Origin: Streptomyces rubrogriseus | Lineage (GTDB): Bacteria > Actinomycetota > Actinomycetes > Streptomycetales > Streptomycetaceae | Assembly (NCBI RefSeq): GCF_027947575.1 | Contig: NZ_CP116256.1 | Span: 6,572,001 to 6,636,000 of the forward strand | DNA: 64,000 nt | Reading direction: 5' to 3' | Shown here: in pieces, positions 1 through 8,400 of the stretch | Layout: the number at the start of each line of letters is the position of its first letter | How positions within the stretch are numbered: position 1 is the stretch's first letter | Made by a program: the position numbers and the translations under genes | The notes under the pieces: model-generated | The model's database searches: none | The model's input: only the letters and a program-made list of their open reading frames with translations | Told to the model about the DNA's origin: nothing

Positions 1-817
1 CGAGGACTACCGGCGCGCGATCGACGTGCTCGGTCAGCAGTACCCGATCATCCTCACCGACTCGGGCACCGGTCTCCTCTACAGCGCCATGCGCGGCGTG
101 CTCGACCTCGCCGACCAGCTCATCATCATCTCGACGCCTTCCGTGGACGGTGCGAGCAGCGCCAGTACGACCCTGGACTGGCTGTCGGCGCACGGGTACG
201 CCGACCTCGTCTCGCGGTCCATCACGGTCATCTCCGGGGTCCGTGAGACCGGAAAGATGATCAAGGTCGACGACATCGTGGGGCACTTCCAGACCCGCTG
301 CCGGGGTGTCGTCGTGGTCCCGTTCGACGAGCACCTGTCCGCCGGAGCCGAGGTCGACCTCGACATGATGCGGCCGAAGGTGCGGGAGGCGTACTTTAAC
401 CTCGCGGCCATGGTCGCCGAGGACTTCGTCCGCCACCAGCAGTCGCACGGCCTGTGGACGTCCGACGGCAACCCGCCGCCGGTCGCCGCCCCGCCCATGC
501 CGGGACAGCAGATGCCGGCGCAGCCCATGCCGGGCCAGCCCATGCCGGGGCAGCCCATTCCCGGCCAGCAGATGCCGCCGCAGCAGGGCCAGCCGATGCC
601 GCCGCAGCCCGGACAGCCCGTGCCGGGCCAGCCGTACCCGCCGCAGCCCGGGCCCGGACAACAGCAGCCGTACCCCCAGCCCGGCTACAACCAGCCCTAC
701 GCCCAGCCCGGTTACGGATATCCGCAACCGGGACAGCCGGGACAACCAGGGCAGCCGCAGCCGCAGCAACAGCCGCAGCAGGGGCAGACGCCCCCTCCGT
801 CCCCGCCCCAGCAGTAG
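1..817 (+). CDS. MinD/ParA-like ATPase, C-terminal part (5' truncated by window edge)
   Basis: The frame is already open at base 2, so the true start lies before the window and the GTG at 26 is internal. The N-terminal visible part looks like the second half of a MinD/ParA-type P-loop fold (LTDSGTG, then a run of hydrophobic strands and the [14 protein letters not shown] segment). From about base 480 to the end it becomes a low-complexity tail of PGQP/PGQQ/MPGQ repeats, likely disordered. From memory, S. coelicolor has a MinD-like protein (SCO5717) at the edge of its ESX/type VII secretion locus, next to the genes that follow here. That assignment is by synteny and appearance. The Walker A motif would lie outside the window. 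Confidence 0.7.
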   Translation, partial: EDYRRAIDVLGQQYPIILTDSGTGLLYSAMRGVLDLADQLIIISTPSVDGASSASTTLDWLSAHGYADLVSRSITVISGVRETGKMIKVDDIVGHFQTRCRGVVVVPFDEHLSAGAEVDLDMMRPKVREAYFNLAAMVAEDFVRHQQSHGLWTSDGNPPPVAAPPMPGQQMPAQPMPGQPMPGQPIPGQQMPPQQGQPMPPQPGQPVPGQPYPPQPGPGQQQPYPQPGYNQPYAQPGYGYPQPGQPGQPGQPQPQQQPQQGQTPPPSPPQQ

Positions 818-828
818 CCCCACCACCT

Positions 829-867
829 CCGAAGGCCCGCCCCGTCCTCGACGGCGCGGGCCTTCGG
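829..867 (+). terminator. Terminator after the MinD-like gene
   Basis: A perfect 12-bp inverted repeat, CCGAAGGCCCGC at 829-840 and GCGGGCCTTCGG at 856-867, starts 11 bases after the stop codon. There is no clear T-tract, as is common in Streptomyces. Confidence 0.75.
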
Positions 868-998
868 GCGTGTGCGAACGGCAACGTCCGCCCCAGCCGC
901 CACGCTCTCACCAGGCAAGCGCCAGTGGTCTGCGCCAATGAGGGTCACGTATGGGTCAACTCCTCGTTTCCGCAGGCCACATGGGGTTTGACATACCG

Positions 999-1026
999 TT
1001 GACGCGCGCAGACTGCCGCTGGTAGA
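999..1026 (+). promoter_or_regulatory. Candidate promoter of the peptide ABC transporter operon
   Basis: TTGACG at 999-1004 and TAGACA at 1021-1026 are separated by 16 bases, a plausible housekeeping-type promoter about 95 bases before the chosen start. A second TTGACA at 988-993 has no matching -10 at usable spacing. The rest of the 818-1119 gap holds only the terminator and no gene. Confidence 0.45.
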
Positions 1027-1119
1027 CACACACTTCATTCCGCGTTCACCACCGTTCAAGCCCGCCCCACGCGAGGACGCCCGGCGTCTGCGCGTGCGAT
1101 GACGCGAGGTCAGGTAGTC

Positions 1120-2985
1120 ATGAACAGACACGATCAGCACGGCAGCGGACGTACCGCCCACCGGCCGTGGCGAACCCGTCTCCTCGCGGCAGCAGGCGCC
1201 GGTGCGCTGCTCCTCGCGTCGGGAGCGGTCGCCCCCTCGGTCGCGGCGAAGGAGGGCGACGGAGGCGACGCCGGCGACAAGGTGCTCACCGTCGCCGTGG
1301 CGCAGAGCGTCGACTCGCTCAGTCCCTTCCTGGCGGTACGGCTGCTCAGTACGAGCATCCACCGGCTGACGTACGAGTACCTGACCAACTACGACGCCAA
1401 GGACAACCACGTCATACCGGGGCTCGCCACCGAGTGGAAGTCCTCGCCGGACAAGCTGACCTGGACGTACACGATCCGTTCCGACTCCAAGTGGTCGGAC
1501 GGCGAGCAGGCCACCGCCGAGGACGCGGCGTGGACGTTCAACACGATGATGACCGACCCGGGAGCCGCCACCGCCAACGGCAGCTTCGTCGGCAACTTCG
1601 CGAAGGTCACCGCGCCCAGCCCGACCCAGCTGGTGATCCGGCTGAAGAAGCCGCAGGCCACGATGACCGCGCTGGACGTGCCGATCGTGCCCAAGCACGT
1701 GTGGGAGAAGGTCGACGACTTCTCGAAGTTCAACAACGACAAGGACTTCCCCGTAGTCGGCAACGGTCCGTTCGTGCTCACCGACTACAAGCCGGACAGC
1801 TATGTGCGACTCAAGGCCAACAAGGACTTCTGGCGCGGCGCGCCGAAGTTCGACGAGCTGGTCTTCCGCTACTACAAGGACCAGGACGCCGCGGTCGCCG
1901 CCCTGCGCAAGGGCGAGGTGTCGTTCGTCGCCGGGTCCCCGTCGCTGACTCCCGCCCAGGCCGACTCGCTCAAGGGCGAGGAGAACATCCGCGTCAACGA
2001 CGCCCCCGGGCGCCGCTTCTACGCCCTGGCCACCAATCCTGGCGCACGGGCGAAGGACGGGACCGAGTTCGGTGACGGCGACCCTTCGCTGCTGGACCAG
2101 CGGGTGCGCAACGCGCTGTTCATGGCGGTGGACCGCAAGGCGATCGTCGACAAGGTGTTCCAGGGCCACGCGGTCGAGGGCGCGGGCTACATCCCGCCGC
2201 GCTTCTCCTCGTACTTCTTCGAGCCGTCGGGCGAGCAGGAGCTGGCCTACGATCCCGCGAAGGCCGCCCAGTTGCTCGACGAGGCGGGCTACCGGACCGA
2301 CTCCGACGGCAAGCGCCTCGGCAAGGACGGCAAACCGCTGGACTACCGCATCCTGTGCCACGCCACCGACCCGAACGACAAGGCGGTCGGCAAGTACCTC
2401 CAGGAGTGGTGGGGCGAGCTGGGCATCTCGGTCACCCTCAACTGCCTGGACAACGTGACCGACCCGTGGCTGGCCGGCAAGTACGACCTCGCCTTCGACG
2501 GCTGGTCCGTCAACCCCGACCCGGACTTCGTGCTCTCCATCCACACCTGCGCGGCGCTCCCGGCGACGCCGAAGGACACCGGGGCCACCGACAACTTCAT
2601 CTGCGACAAGAAGTACGACGACCTGTACGCGCGGCAGTTGGGCGAGTACGACGCCGGAAAGCGGGCGGAGATCGTCAAGCAGATGCAGTCCCGGCTGTAC
2701 GACACCGGGTACATGAACGTCATGGCGTACCCGAACGCGGTCGAGGCCTACCGCACGGACCAGATCGAGTCGATCACCACGATGCCGTCCGCCGCGGGCA
2801 ACATCTACGGGCAGGACGGCTACTGGAGCTGGTGGTCGGCGGTGCCCGCGGACTCCGGTGACTCCTCCGGGGGCGGGTCGTCGACGGGGACCGTGATCGG
2901 GATCGCTGCGGGCGTCGTCGTCCTCGTGGGTCTCGGGGTGCTGTTCGCCGTCCGCCGGCGGGCGTCGGCCGACGACCGTGAGTAG
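1120..2985 (+). CDS. ABC transporter peptide-binding protein (SBP_bac_5) with C-terminal membrane anchor
   Basis: A 621-aa family 5 extracellular solute-binding protein, the ligand receptor of an Opp/Dpp-type importer. An Arg-rich N-terminus is followed by a hydrophobic signal segment (RLLAAAGAGALLLASGAV). The binding-protein body covers roughly residues 55-570. I prefer ATG 1120 to the in-frame ATG 1099 because AGG at 1112-1114 is well placed for it. There is no lipobox Cys. Instead the protein ends with a Gly/Ser linker, one hydrophobic helix (VIGIAAGVVVLVGLGVLFAV) and a basic tail, so it is probably tethered by its C-terminus. It overlaps the next gene by 8 bases. Substrate cannot be read from the sequence. 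Oligopeptides or nickel-like ligands are both possible for this family. Confidence 0.88.
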   Translation: MNRHDQHGSGRTAHRPWRTRLLAAAGAGALLLASGAVAPSVAAKEGDGGDAGDKVLTVAVAQSVDSLSPFLAVRLLSTSIHRLTYEYLTNYDAKDNHVIPGLATEWKSSPDKLTWTYTIRSDSKWSDGEQATAEDAAWTFNTMMTDPGAATANGSFVGNFAKVTAPSPTQLVIRLKKPQATMTALDVPIVPKHVWEKVDDFSKFNNDKDFPVVGNGPFVLTDYKPDSYVRLKANKDFWRGAPKFDELVFRYYKDQDAAVAALRKGEVSFVAGSPSLTPAQADSLKGEENIRVNDAPGRRFYALATNPGARAKDGTEFGDGDPSLLDQRVRNALFMAVDRKAIVDKVFQGHAVEGAGYIPPRFSSYFFEPSGEQELAYDPAKAAQLLDEAGYRTDSDGKRLGKDGKPLDYRILCHATDPNDKAVGKYLQEWWGELGISVTLNCLDNVTDPWLAGKYDLAFDGWSVNPDPDFVLSIHTCAALPATPKDTGATDNFICDKKYDDLYARQLGEYDAGKRAEIVKQMQSRLYDTGYMNVMAYPNAVEAYRTDQIESITTMPSAAGNIYGQDGYWSWWSAVPADSGDSSGGGSSTGTVIGIAAGVVVLVGLGVLFAVRRRASADDRE

Positions 2986-4024
2986 CGCGACCGGCTCCGC
3001 CGTCGAGAAGCGGGCTCCCGCGGCCGCGGCGCCGCGGGAGCGGGCCCGCAGCGCGTACCCGCGGTACGTGGCGGGGAAGCTGGCGGGCGCGGCCGTCTCG
3101 CTGTTCGCCGTGCTCGTCACGAGCTTCTTCCTCTTCCGGCTGATCCCCGGCGATCCGGTGAAGTTCATGACCGGTGGCCGTCCGGTCTCGGCCGAACAGC
3201 TCGCCGTGTACAAGGAGGAGTTCGGGCTCGACCTGCCGCTGTGGGAGCAGTTCACGGACTACTGCGGCAAGGCGCTGAGCGGGGACCTGGGCACGTCGTA
3301 CCAGTTCCACGCGCCCGTCGTCGACAAGATCACCGAGGCACTGCCGAACACCCTGCTGCTCACCGGTACGGCCTTCGTGCTCTACACCGCGCTGGGCGCC
3401 TTCCTCGGCACCCGCTCGGCGTGGCGGCACGGCGGGCTCGGCGACCGGCTCAACACCGGGCTGGCGCTGACGCTCTACTCCATCCCGTCCTTCTGGCTGG
3501 GCCTGCTGCTCATCATCGTGCTGTCGGTGGGGGTGGACCCGATCCCCGGGCTGTTCCCGACCGGGGGCATGGAGTCGGGCCGCGAGGAGGGCCTCGCGCA
3601 CGTGCTCGACGTCGCGCACCATCTCGTACTGCCGGTGGTGACGCTGGTCGCGGTGGAGTACGGGCAGACGCTGCTCGTCACCCGGTCGGCGCTGCTGGAC
3701 GAGATGGGCAGCGACTATCTGACGACCGCGCGGGCCAAGGGGCTCCGGGACGATCTCGTACGGCGCCGGCACGCCGTGCCGAACGCGCTGCTGCCGACGG
3801 TGACGCTGGTCTTCGTCAACCTGGGGCGGACCGTGGCGGGGGTCATCCTCGTCGAGACGGTCTTCTCCTGGCCGGGTCTCGGCGGGCTGTTCTACCAGGC
3901 GCTCAGTGTGCCCGATCTGCCGCTGGTGCAGGGCCTGTTCTTCGTCTTCGCCGCCGCGGTGATCCTGATGAACACCCTGGCCGACCTGCTCTATCCGATG
4001 CTCGATCCGAGGGTGGGCCGATGA
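2978..4024 (+). CDS. Peptide ABC transporter permease, DppB/OppB type
   Basis: A 348-aa inner-membrane permease with the BPD_transp_1 fold. The first helix (AGAAVSLFAVLVTSFFLFRLI) is followed by the DppB-type PGDPV motif, several further transmembrane helices, and the EAA-like cytoplasmic loop (TTARAKGLRDDLV..HAVPNALLP) that docks onto the ATPases. The GTG start lies inside the end of the binding-protein gene, and its stop overlaps the next start by 4 bases, so the genes are translationally coupled. The 35-residue basic N-terminus before helix 1 is longer than in E. coli DppB. Confidence 0.9.
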   Translation: MSSATGSAVEKRAPAAAAPRERARSAYPRYVAGKLAGAAVSLFAVLVTSFFLFRLIPGDPVKFMTGGRPVSAEQLAVYKEEFGLDLPLWEQFTDYCGKALSGDLGTSYQFHAPVVDKITEALPNTLLLTGTAFVLYTALGAFLGTRSAWRHGGLGDRLNTGLALTLYSIPSFWLGLLLIIVLSVGVDPIPGLFPTGGMESGREEGLAHVLDVAHHLVLPVVTLVAVEYGQTLLVTRSALLDEMGSDYLTTARAKGLRDDLVRRRHAVPNALLPTVTLVFVNLGRTVAGVILVETVFSWPGLGGLFYQALSVPDLPLVQGLFFVFAAAVILMNTLADLLYPMLDPRVGR

Positions 4025-4974
4025 GCGCCGAGACCACCGAGACCACGGAATCCACGTCAGGGCCGCCGGCGAAGTCCGGCGCGCCGGGTCCGCGGGCGCT
4101 CGCCCGACGGCGGCGCCGTGCCTCGGTCGCACGCTTCTGGAAGGAGTACCGCAAGCACCGTGCGGGGGTCTTCGGGCTGGCCACGCTGGTGCTGTTCGTG
4201 CTCGTGGCACTGACCGCGCCGCTGACCGTCGGGTCGGACGTGGACAGCGTGACCGACGCGCCCGGGCAGCCGCTGGAGAGCCCGAGCGGCCGGTTCCCGC
4301 TGGGCACCGACCAGTTCGGGCGGAGCCTGCTGGGCCTGCTGATCTGGGGCTCGCGCGTGTCGCTTCTGGTCGGGCTGCTCGCGGCGGTGCTGTCGGTGCT
4401 GATCGGCGCGCTCATCGGGATCACGGCCGGCCACTTCCGCGGCTGGTACGCCACGGTGATGATGCGGATCACGGACTGGTTCCTGGTGATGCCGACGCTG
4501 GTGCTGGCGATCGTGCTGGCGACGGTGCTGTCCCGGTCGCTGGGCACGATCGTGCTCGCGATCGGCGTGACCACCTGGCCCACGACGGCACGCCTGGTGC
4601 GGGCGCAGACGCTGGCGGTGGAGTCGCGGCCGTACATCGAGCGGGCGAAGGCGCTCGGCGGCGGGCACTGGCACATCATGTCCCGGCACGTGCTGCCCAA
4701 CGTGATGCCGCTGATCCTGGCGCAGACGACGCTGATCATCTCCTCCGCGATCCTGGCCGAGGCGACCCTGGCCTTCCTCGGGCTCGGGGACCCGGCGGTC
4801 GTGTCCTGGGGCGGGCTGTTGCAGGACGCGCGGGAGGCGGGGTCGGTGAGTTCCGGCGACTGGTGGTACCTGGTGCCGCCGGGCATCGGGATCGCGGTGG
4901 TGGCGCTGGCGTTCACGCTGTGCGGGCGTGCGGTGGAGGCCGTTCTCAATCCCAGGCTGGGGGTGTCCCGTTGA
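4021..4974 (+). CDS. Peptide ABC transporter permease, DppC/OppC type
   Basis: A 317-aa second permease subunit. ATG 4021 overlaps the previous stop (ATGA). The Thr/Glu-rich then Arg-rich N-terminus is followed by a first helix (GVFGLATLVLFVLVALTAPL), the DppC-typical FPLGTDQFGRSLL segment in the periplasmic loop, and the EAA loop (IERAKALGGGHWHIMSRHVL). This matches the OppC_N plus BPD_transp_1 architecture and length. It should form the heterodimeric channel with the upstream permease. Confidence 0.9.
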   Translation: MSAETTETTESTSGPPAKSGAPGPRALARRRRRASVARFWKEYRKHRAGVFGLATLVLFVLVALTAPLTVGSDVDSVTDAPGQPLESPSGRFPLGTDQFGRSLLGLLIWGSRVSLLVGLLAAVLSVLIGALIGITAGHFRGWYATVMMRITDWFLVMPTLVLAIVLATVLSRSLGTIVLAIGVTTWPTTARLVRAQTLAVESRPYIERAKALGGGHWHIMSRHVLPNVMPLILAQTTLIISSAILAEATLAFLGLGDPAVVSWGGLLQDAREAGSVSSGDWWYLVPPGIGIAVVALAFTLCGRAVEAVLNPRLGVSR

Positions 4975-6167
4975 GTCTGCTCGAGGTGCGGGACCTGAAG
5001 GTGACGTATCCCGGCGGTGCGGCCGCCGTGCGCGGGGTCGACCTGACCCTGGCGGCGGGCGAGAAGCTCGGCATCGCGGGCGAGTCCGGCTGCGGCAAGT
5101 CCACGCTGGCCCTGGCGCTGCTGCGGCTGCTGCCGCCGGGTGCGCGGGTCGGCGGGGAGATCCTGCTGGACGGCGAGGACGTGCTCACGATGAAGTGGGG
5201 ACGGGTGCGGGCGGTCCGCTGGGCGGGGGCGTCGATCGTCTTCCAGGGCGCGATGCACTCCCTGAACGCCGTGCACCGCGTCGGCGACCAGATCGCCGAG
5301 CCGATCCTGCTGCACCGCAGGGCCACGCCGGCGGGGGCGCGCAGGCGGGCCGGTGAGCTGCTGGAGCAGGTCGGTCTTCCGGCGGCGCGGGCGAGTGCCT
5401 ACCCGCACGAGCTGTCCGGCGGCCAGCGGCAACGGGTGATGATCGCGATGGCGCTGGCCTGCGACCCGCGGCTGATCGTCGCCGACGAACCGACCACGGC
5501 GCTCGACGTGATGATCCAGGCGCAGATCCTGCGGCTGATCGAAGGGCTGGTGGGCGAGCAGGACGTCGGCCTGATCATGATCAGCCACGACCTCGCCGTA
5601 CTGGCCGACACCTGCGACCGGCTCGCGGTGATGTACGCGGGCCGGGTGGTCGAGGAGGGCCCGGCCCGGCAGGTCTACGACGACGCCCGGCATCCCTACG
5701 GCCGGGCGCTGTCGGAGGCGTTCCCCACGATCGGGGACCCGGCCTCGAGGTTCGCGCCCCGCGGCCTGCCGGGCGACCCGCCCGACCCTGCGGCGGTGCC
5801 GTCCGGGTGCGCGTTCCATCCGCGCTGCCCGGTGGCGCTGGACCTCTGCGCCACCCGGGACCAGCCACTGCGGGACGCGGGCACGCGACGCCGGGCGGCA
5901 TGCGTCCACGTGGGTCCGGACGCCACGGTGCCGCCGGACGGCGCCGGGGCGACTGCCGGGAGCGGGACGCCCGAGGGGGACACCGCACCTGTCGGTGACG
6001 GGGCCGCCGAGGGCGGGAAGCGGACAGAGGGCGGAAGGCCGAAGCCCGCCGGGGGTGCGGCCGACGGCGGCGACGAGGTGGCCGACGGCCGCTCGGGTGG
6101 TGGTGGACGCGGTGCGGGCGGGGTCGCGTCGGCTGAGGACGACGGAGTGAGGAGCAGTGCCCCATGA
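4971..6167 (+). CDS. Peptide ABC transporter ATPase, DppD/OppD type, with low-complexity tail
   Basis: A 398-aa ATPase. The start is TTG 4971, which overlaps the previous stop codon (TTGA); no better start begins before the conserved strand [14 protein letters not shown]. Walker A is GESGCGKST (residues 37-45). The signature LSGGQRQR lies near residue 147 and Walker B (LIVADEPT) near 170. The OppD-family C-terminal Cys-containing motif ([11 protein letters not shown]) is present. After about residue 325 the protein runs into a roughly 70-residue Gly/Ala/Glu/Asp-rich tail with no recognisable fold, which typical OppD proteins lack. It pairs with the next ATPase. Confidence 0.9.
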   Translation: MSLLEVRDLKVTYPGGAAAVRGVDLTLAAGEKLGIAGESGCGKSTLALALLRLLPPGARVGGEILLDGEDVLTMKWGRVRAVRWAGASIVFQGAMHSLNAVHRVGDQIAEPILLHRRATPAGARRRAGELLEQVGLPAARASAYPHELSGGQRQRVMIAMALACDPRLIVADEPTTALDVMIQAQILRLIEGLVGEQDVGLIMISHDLAVLADTCDRLAVMYAGRVVEEGPARQVYDDARHPYGRALSEAFPTIGDPASRFAPRGLPGDPPDPAAVPSGCAFHPRCPVALDLCATRDQPLRDAGTRRRAACVHVGPDATVPPDGAGATAGSGTPEGDTAPVGDGAAEGGKRTEGGRPKPAGGAADGGDEVADGRSGGGGRGAGGVASAEDDGVRSSAP

Positions 6168-7219
6168 GCAGCACCGTGCCCGACGGCGCACCCGGCGCCG
6201 TACCCGGCGTCGCCCCCGACTCCGCACCCCCGTTGCTGAGCGTCCGGGGGCTGCACGTCACCTTCCCCGGCCGGCGCGGGGCCGCCGCCGCGCGAGCCGT
6301 GGACGGCGTCGACCTCGACATCCGGCGCGGTGAGATCGTCGCGCTGGTCGGCGAGTCGGGCTGCGGCAAGACGACCCTCGCCCGTTCGCTGCTCGGCCTG
6401 GTCAGGCCCACCGGGGGACGTGTCACCTTCGACGGTGCCCCTCTCGGGTACTCCGCCCGGGCGCTCAAGGCGTACCGCAGGCGGGCGCAGCTGGTCCTCC
6501 AGGATCCGAGCGGCTCGCTGAACCCGCGGCACACGGTGTACGACATCGTCGCCGAGGGCCTGCGCATCCACGGCCACACCGGGGACGAGCGGACGGCGGT
6601 CGCCGAGGCGCTGTCGCGGGCCGGGCTGCGGCCGCCGGAGCGGTTCTTCCTGCGCTACCCGCACGAACTGTCCGGCGGTCAGCGCCAACGGGTCGTCATC
6701 GCGGGCGCGCTGGTCCTGCAACCGGAACTCCTCGTCGCCGACGAGCCGGTGGCCTCCCTCGACGCGTCGGTGCGCGGCGAGATCCTCGCGCTGCTGCTGC
6801 GGCTGCGCACCGAGCTGGGCCTGTCCGCGCTGGTGGTGACCCACGACCTCGGTCTGGCCTGGAACATCGCCGACCGGGTCGCGGTGATGTACCTCGGCCG
6901 GATCGTCGAGACGGGCGCGGTGGAGCAGGTGCTGACGGCCCCGCGGCACCCTTACACCCAGGCCCTGCTGTCCGTGCTCCCGGAGGCGCCCGGAGCCCCG
7001 GTCGTGCTCACCGGCGAGCCGCCGGACCCGGCGTACATCCCCGGCGGCTGCCGCTTCCACGTCCGCTGCCCGGTGCTGGCGAGCGGCGAGGCCGGGCGGG
7101 CCGGGGTCGCGGACGCCTGCCGGAACGGGGAGCTGGAGATCCTGCGCGGCGGCGACGAGTCGCAGGTCGCCTGCCACTGGGCCCGGGCGGAGCGGCCCGC
7201 CGCCGAACGGGCGGGCTGA
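6164..7219 (+). CDS. Peptide ABC transporter ATPase, DppF/OppF type
   Basis: A 351-aa ATPase with ATG 6164 overlapping the previous stop by 4 bases. Walker A is GESGCGKTT at about residues 63-71. The signature LSGGQRQR, Walker B ([12 protein letters not shown]) and switch His (VVTHDLG) are all intact. It ends with the OppF-type Cys motif ([12 protein letters not shown]). This is the last gene of the transporter operon. After it come only an imperfect hairpin and a short GCCGAC tandem repeat before the convergent ribF. Confidence 0.9.
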   Translation: MSSTVPDGAPGAVPGVAPDSAPPLLSVRGLHVTFPGRRGAAAARAVDGVDLDIRRGEIVALVGESGCGKTTLARSLLGLVRPTGGRVTFDGAPLGYSARALKAYRRRAQLVLQDPSGSLNPRHTVYDIVAEGLRIHGHTGDERTAVAEALSRAGLRPPERFFLRYPHELSGGQRQRVVIAGALVLQPELLVADEPVASLDASVRGEILALLLRLRTELGLSALVVTHDLGLAWNIADRVAVMYLGRIVETGAVEQVLTAPRHPYTQALLSVLPEAPGAPVVLTGEPPDPAYIPGGCRFHVRCPVLASGEAGRAGVADACRNGELEILRGGDESQVACHWARAERPAAERAG

Positions 7220-7261
7220 CGCCGACGGGCACGTCGGCGGCGGCTGACGGGCCGACACCGG

Positions 7262-7285
7262 GCCGACGCCGACGCCGACGCCGAC
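7262..7285. repeat. Hexanucleotide tandem repeat (GCCGAC)4
   Basis: Four perfect GCCGAC units sit in the short convergent gap between the transporter operon and ribF. A small hairpin, GCCGAC at 7221-7226 with GTCGGC at 7233-7238, lies just before it and may help terminate transcription. Confidence 0.6.
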
Positions 7286-7300
7286 GAGGGGAGGACGTCC

Positions 7301-8257
7301 TCAGGTCCTGGGGGCGTCCGCCGCGGTGATCTCCCGGCACCTGTCCACGTCCACGGCCATCTGCTCGAGGAGCGCGTCCAGCGTCTCGAACTTCGCCTGC
7401 CCGCGTACGAAGGCCACGAAGTCCACGGCGACGTGCAGGCCGTACAGCTCGAGGTCCACGCGGTCGATGGCGTACGCCTCGACCGTGCGCTCGGTGCCCT
7501 CGAACTGCGGGTTGGTGCCGACGGAGATCGCGGCCGGCATCGCCTCGCCCTGGGCGTGCAGCCAGCCGGCGTAGACGCCGTCGGCCGGGATCGCGGTGTG
7601 CGGGAGGGTCTCGACGTTGGCCGTGGGGAATCCCATCTCGCGGCCGCGCTGGGCGCCCCGCACGACGACGCCCTCGACGCGGTGCGGGCGGCCCAGGATC
7701 TCCGCGGCGCCCGCCACGTCGCCCTCGGCCACCAGGCGCCGGGTCAGGGTGGAGGAGAACGGCTCGCCGCCGCCCGCGTCGCCGGTGACGTACAGGTCGA
7801 CGACCTCGACCTCGAAGTCGTAGACCTTGCCCTGCTCGATGAGGAAGTCCACGTTCCCGGCGGCCTTGTGGCCGAAGCGGAAGTTGGGGCCCTCGACGAC
7901 CGCCTTGGCGCGCAGCCGGTCGACCAGGACCTTGACCACGAAGTCGGCGGCGGAGAGCTTCGAGAACTCCTTGGTGAAGGGGAGGATCAGCACGGCGTCC
8001 ACACCCAGGTCCGCCATCAGTTCGGCCCTGCGGTGGTGCGGGGCGAGCAGCGGCGGGTGGCTGCCGGGGCGGACGACCTCGCTGGGGTGCGGGTCGAAGG
8101 TGACGACGACGGCGGGGACGCCCAGCTCGCGGGCGCGGTCCACGGCGTGCCTGATGATCAGCTGGTGTCCGCGGTGGACACCGTCGTAGGAGCCGATGGT
8201 GACGACGCTGCGTCCCCAGTCCTCGGGGATGTCCTCCAAGCCACGCCAGCGCTGCAC
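7301..8257 (-). CDS. ribF: Bifunctional riboflavin kinase / FAD synthetase
   Basis: A 318-aa RibF that converts riboflavin to FMN and then FAD. The N-terminal FAD synthetase (nucleotidyltransferase) half shows the GSYDGVHRGHQ motif near residues 22-32 and TFDPHP soon after. The C-terminal flavokinase half shows GFPTAN near residue 208, the ATP/flavin-binding motif. Length and two-domain order are normal for bacterial RibF. It is the last gene of the minus-strand truB side of the nusA-infB cluster, as in other Streptomyces as I recall them. Confidence 0.95.
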   Translation of the reverse strand: MQRWRGLEDIPEDWGRSVVTIGSYDGVHRGHQLIIRHAVDRARELGVPAVVVTFDPHPSEVVRPGSHPPLLAPHHRRAELMADLGVDAVLILPFTKEFSKLSAADFVVKVLVDRLRAKAVVEGPNFRFGHKAAGNVDFLIEQGKVYDFEVEVVDLYVTGDAGGGEPFSSTLTRRLVAEGDVAGAAEILGRPHRVEGVVVRGAQRGREMGFPTANVETLPHTAIPADGVYAGWLHAQGEAMPAAISVGTNPQFEGTERTVEAYAIDRVDLELYGLHVAVDFVAFVRGQAKFETLDALLEQMAVDVDRCREITAADAPRT

Positions 8258-8400
8258 TGTGTCCGCTCCTCGGTGCTTCCGTGGTTTCCATGGTTCCGTG
8301 GTGACCCTTACGCAGGTCTAAGGGTGCCATGCCGTCCGGCTCCGGTCGGCATCGGCATCGGTGCTGTGACCCGGTGCACCCCACGCCGCGCGGGGGCGGG

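Noticed and set aside
1099..1119. ATG 1099 as start of the peptide-binding protein
   Set aside because: There is no ribosome site before it. ATG 1120 has AGG five bases upstream and directly precedes the signal peptide.
712..3255. 847-aa minus-strand open frame
   Set aside because: It lies opposite the peptide-binding protein and the terminator, and its composition is that of an antisense shadow.
3241..4020. Upstream extension of the second permease frame
   Set aside because: It overlaps the whole first permease gene in another frame. ATG 4021 with the ATGA overlap is the natural start.
8269..8325. Short repeats and a 7-bp inverted repeat (ACCCTTA/TAAGGGT) between the STAND gene and ribF as a riboswitch
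   Set aside because: It is too short and lacks the conserved FMN-riboswitch elements. At most it is a weak hairpin.
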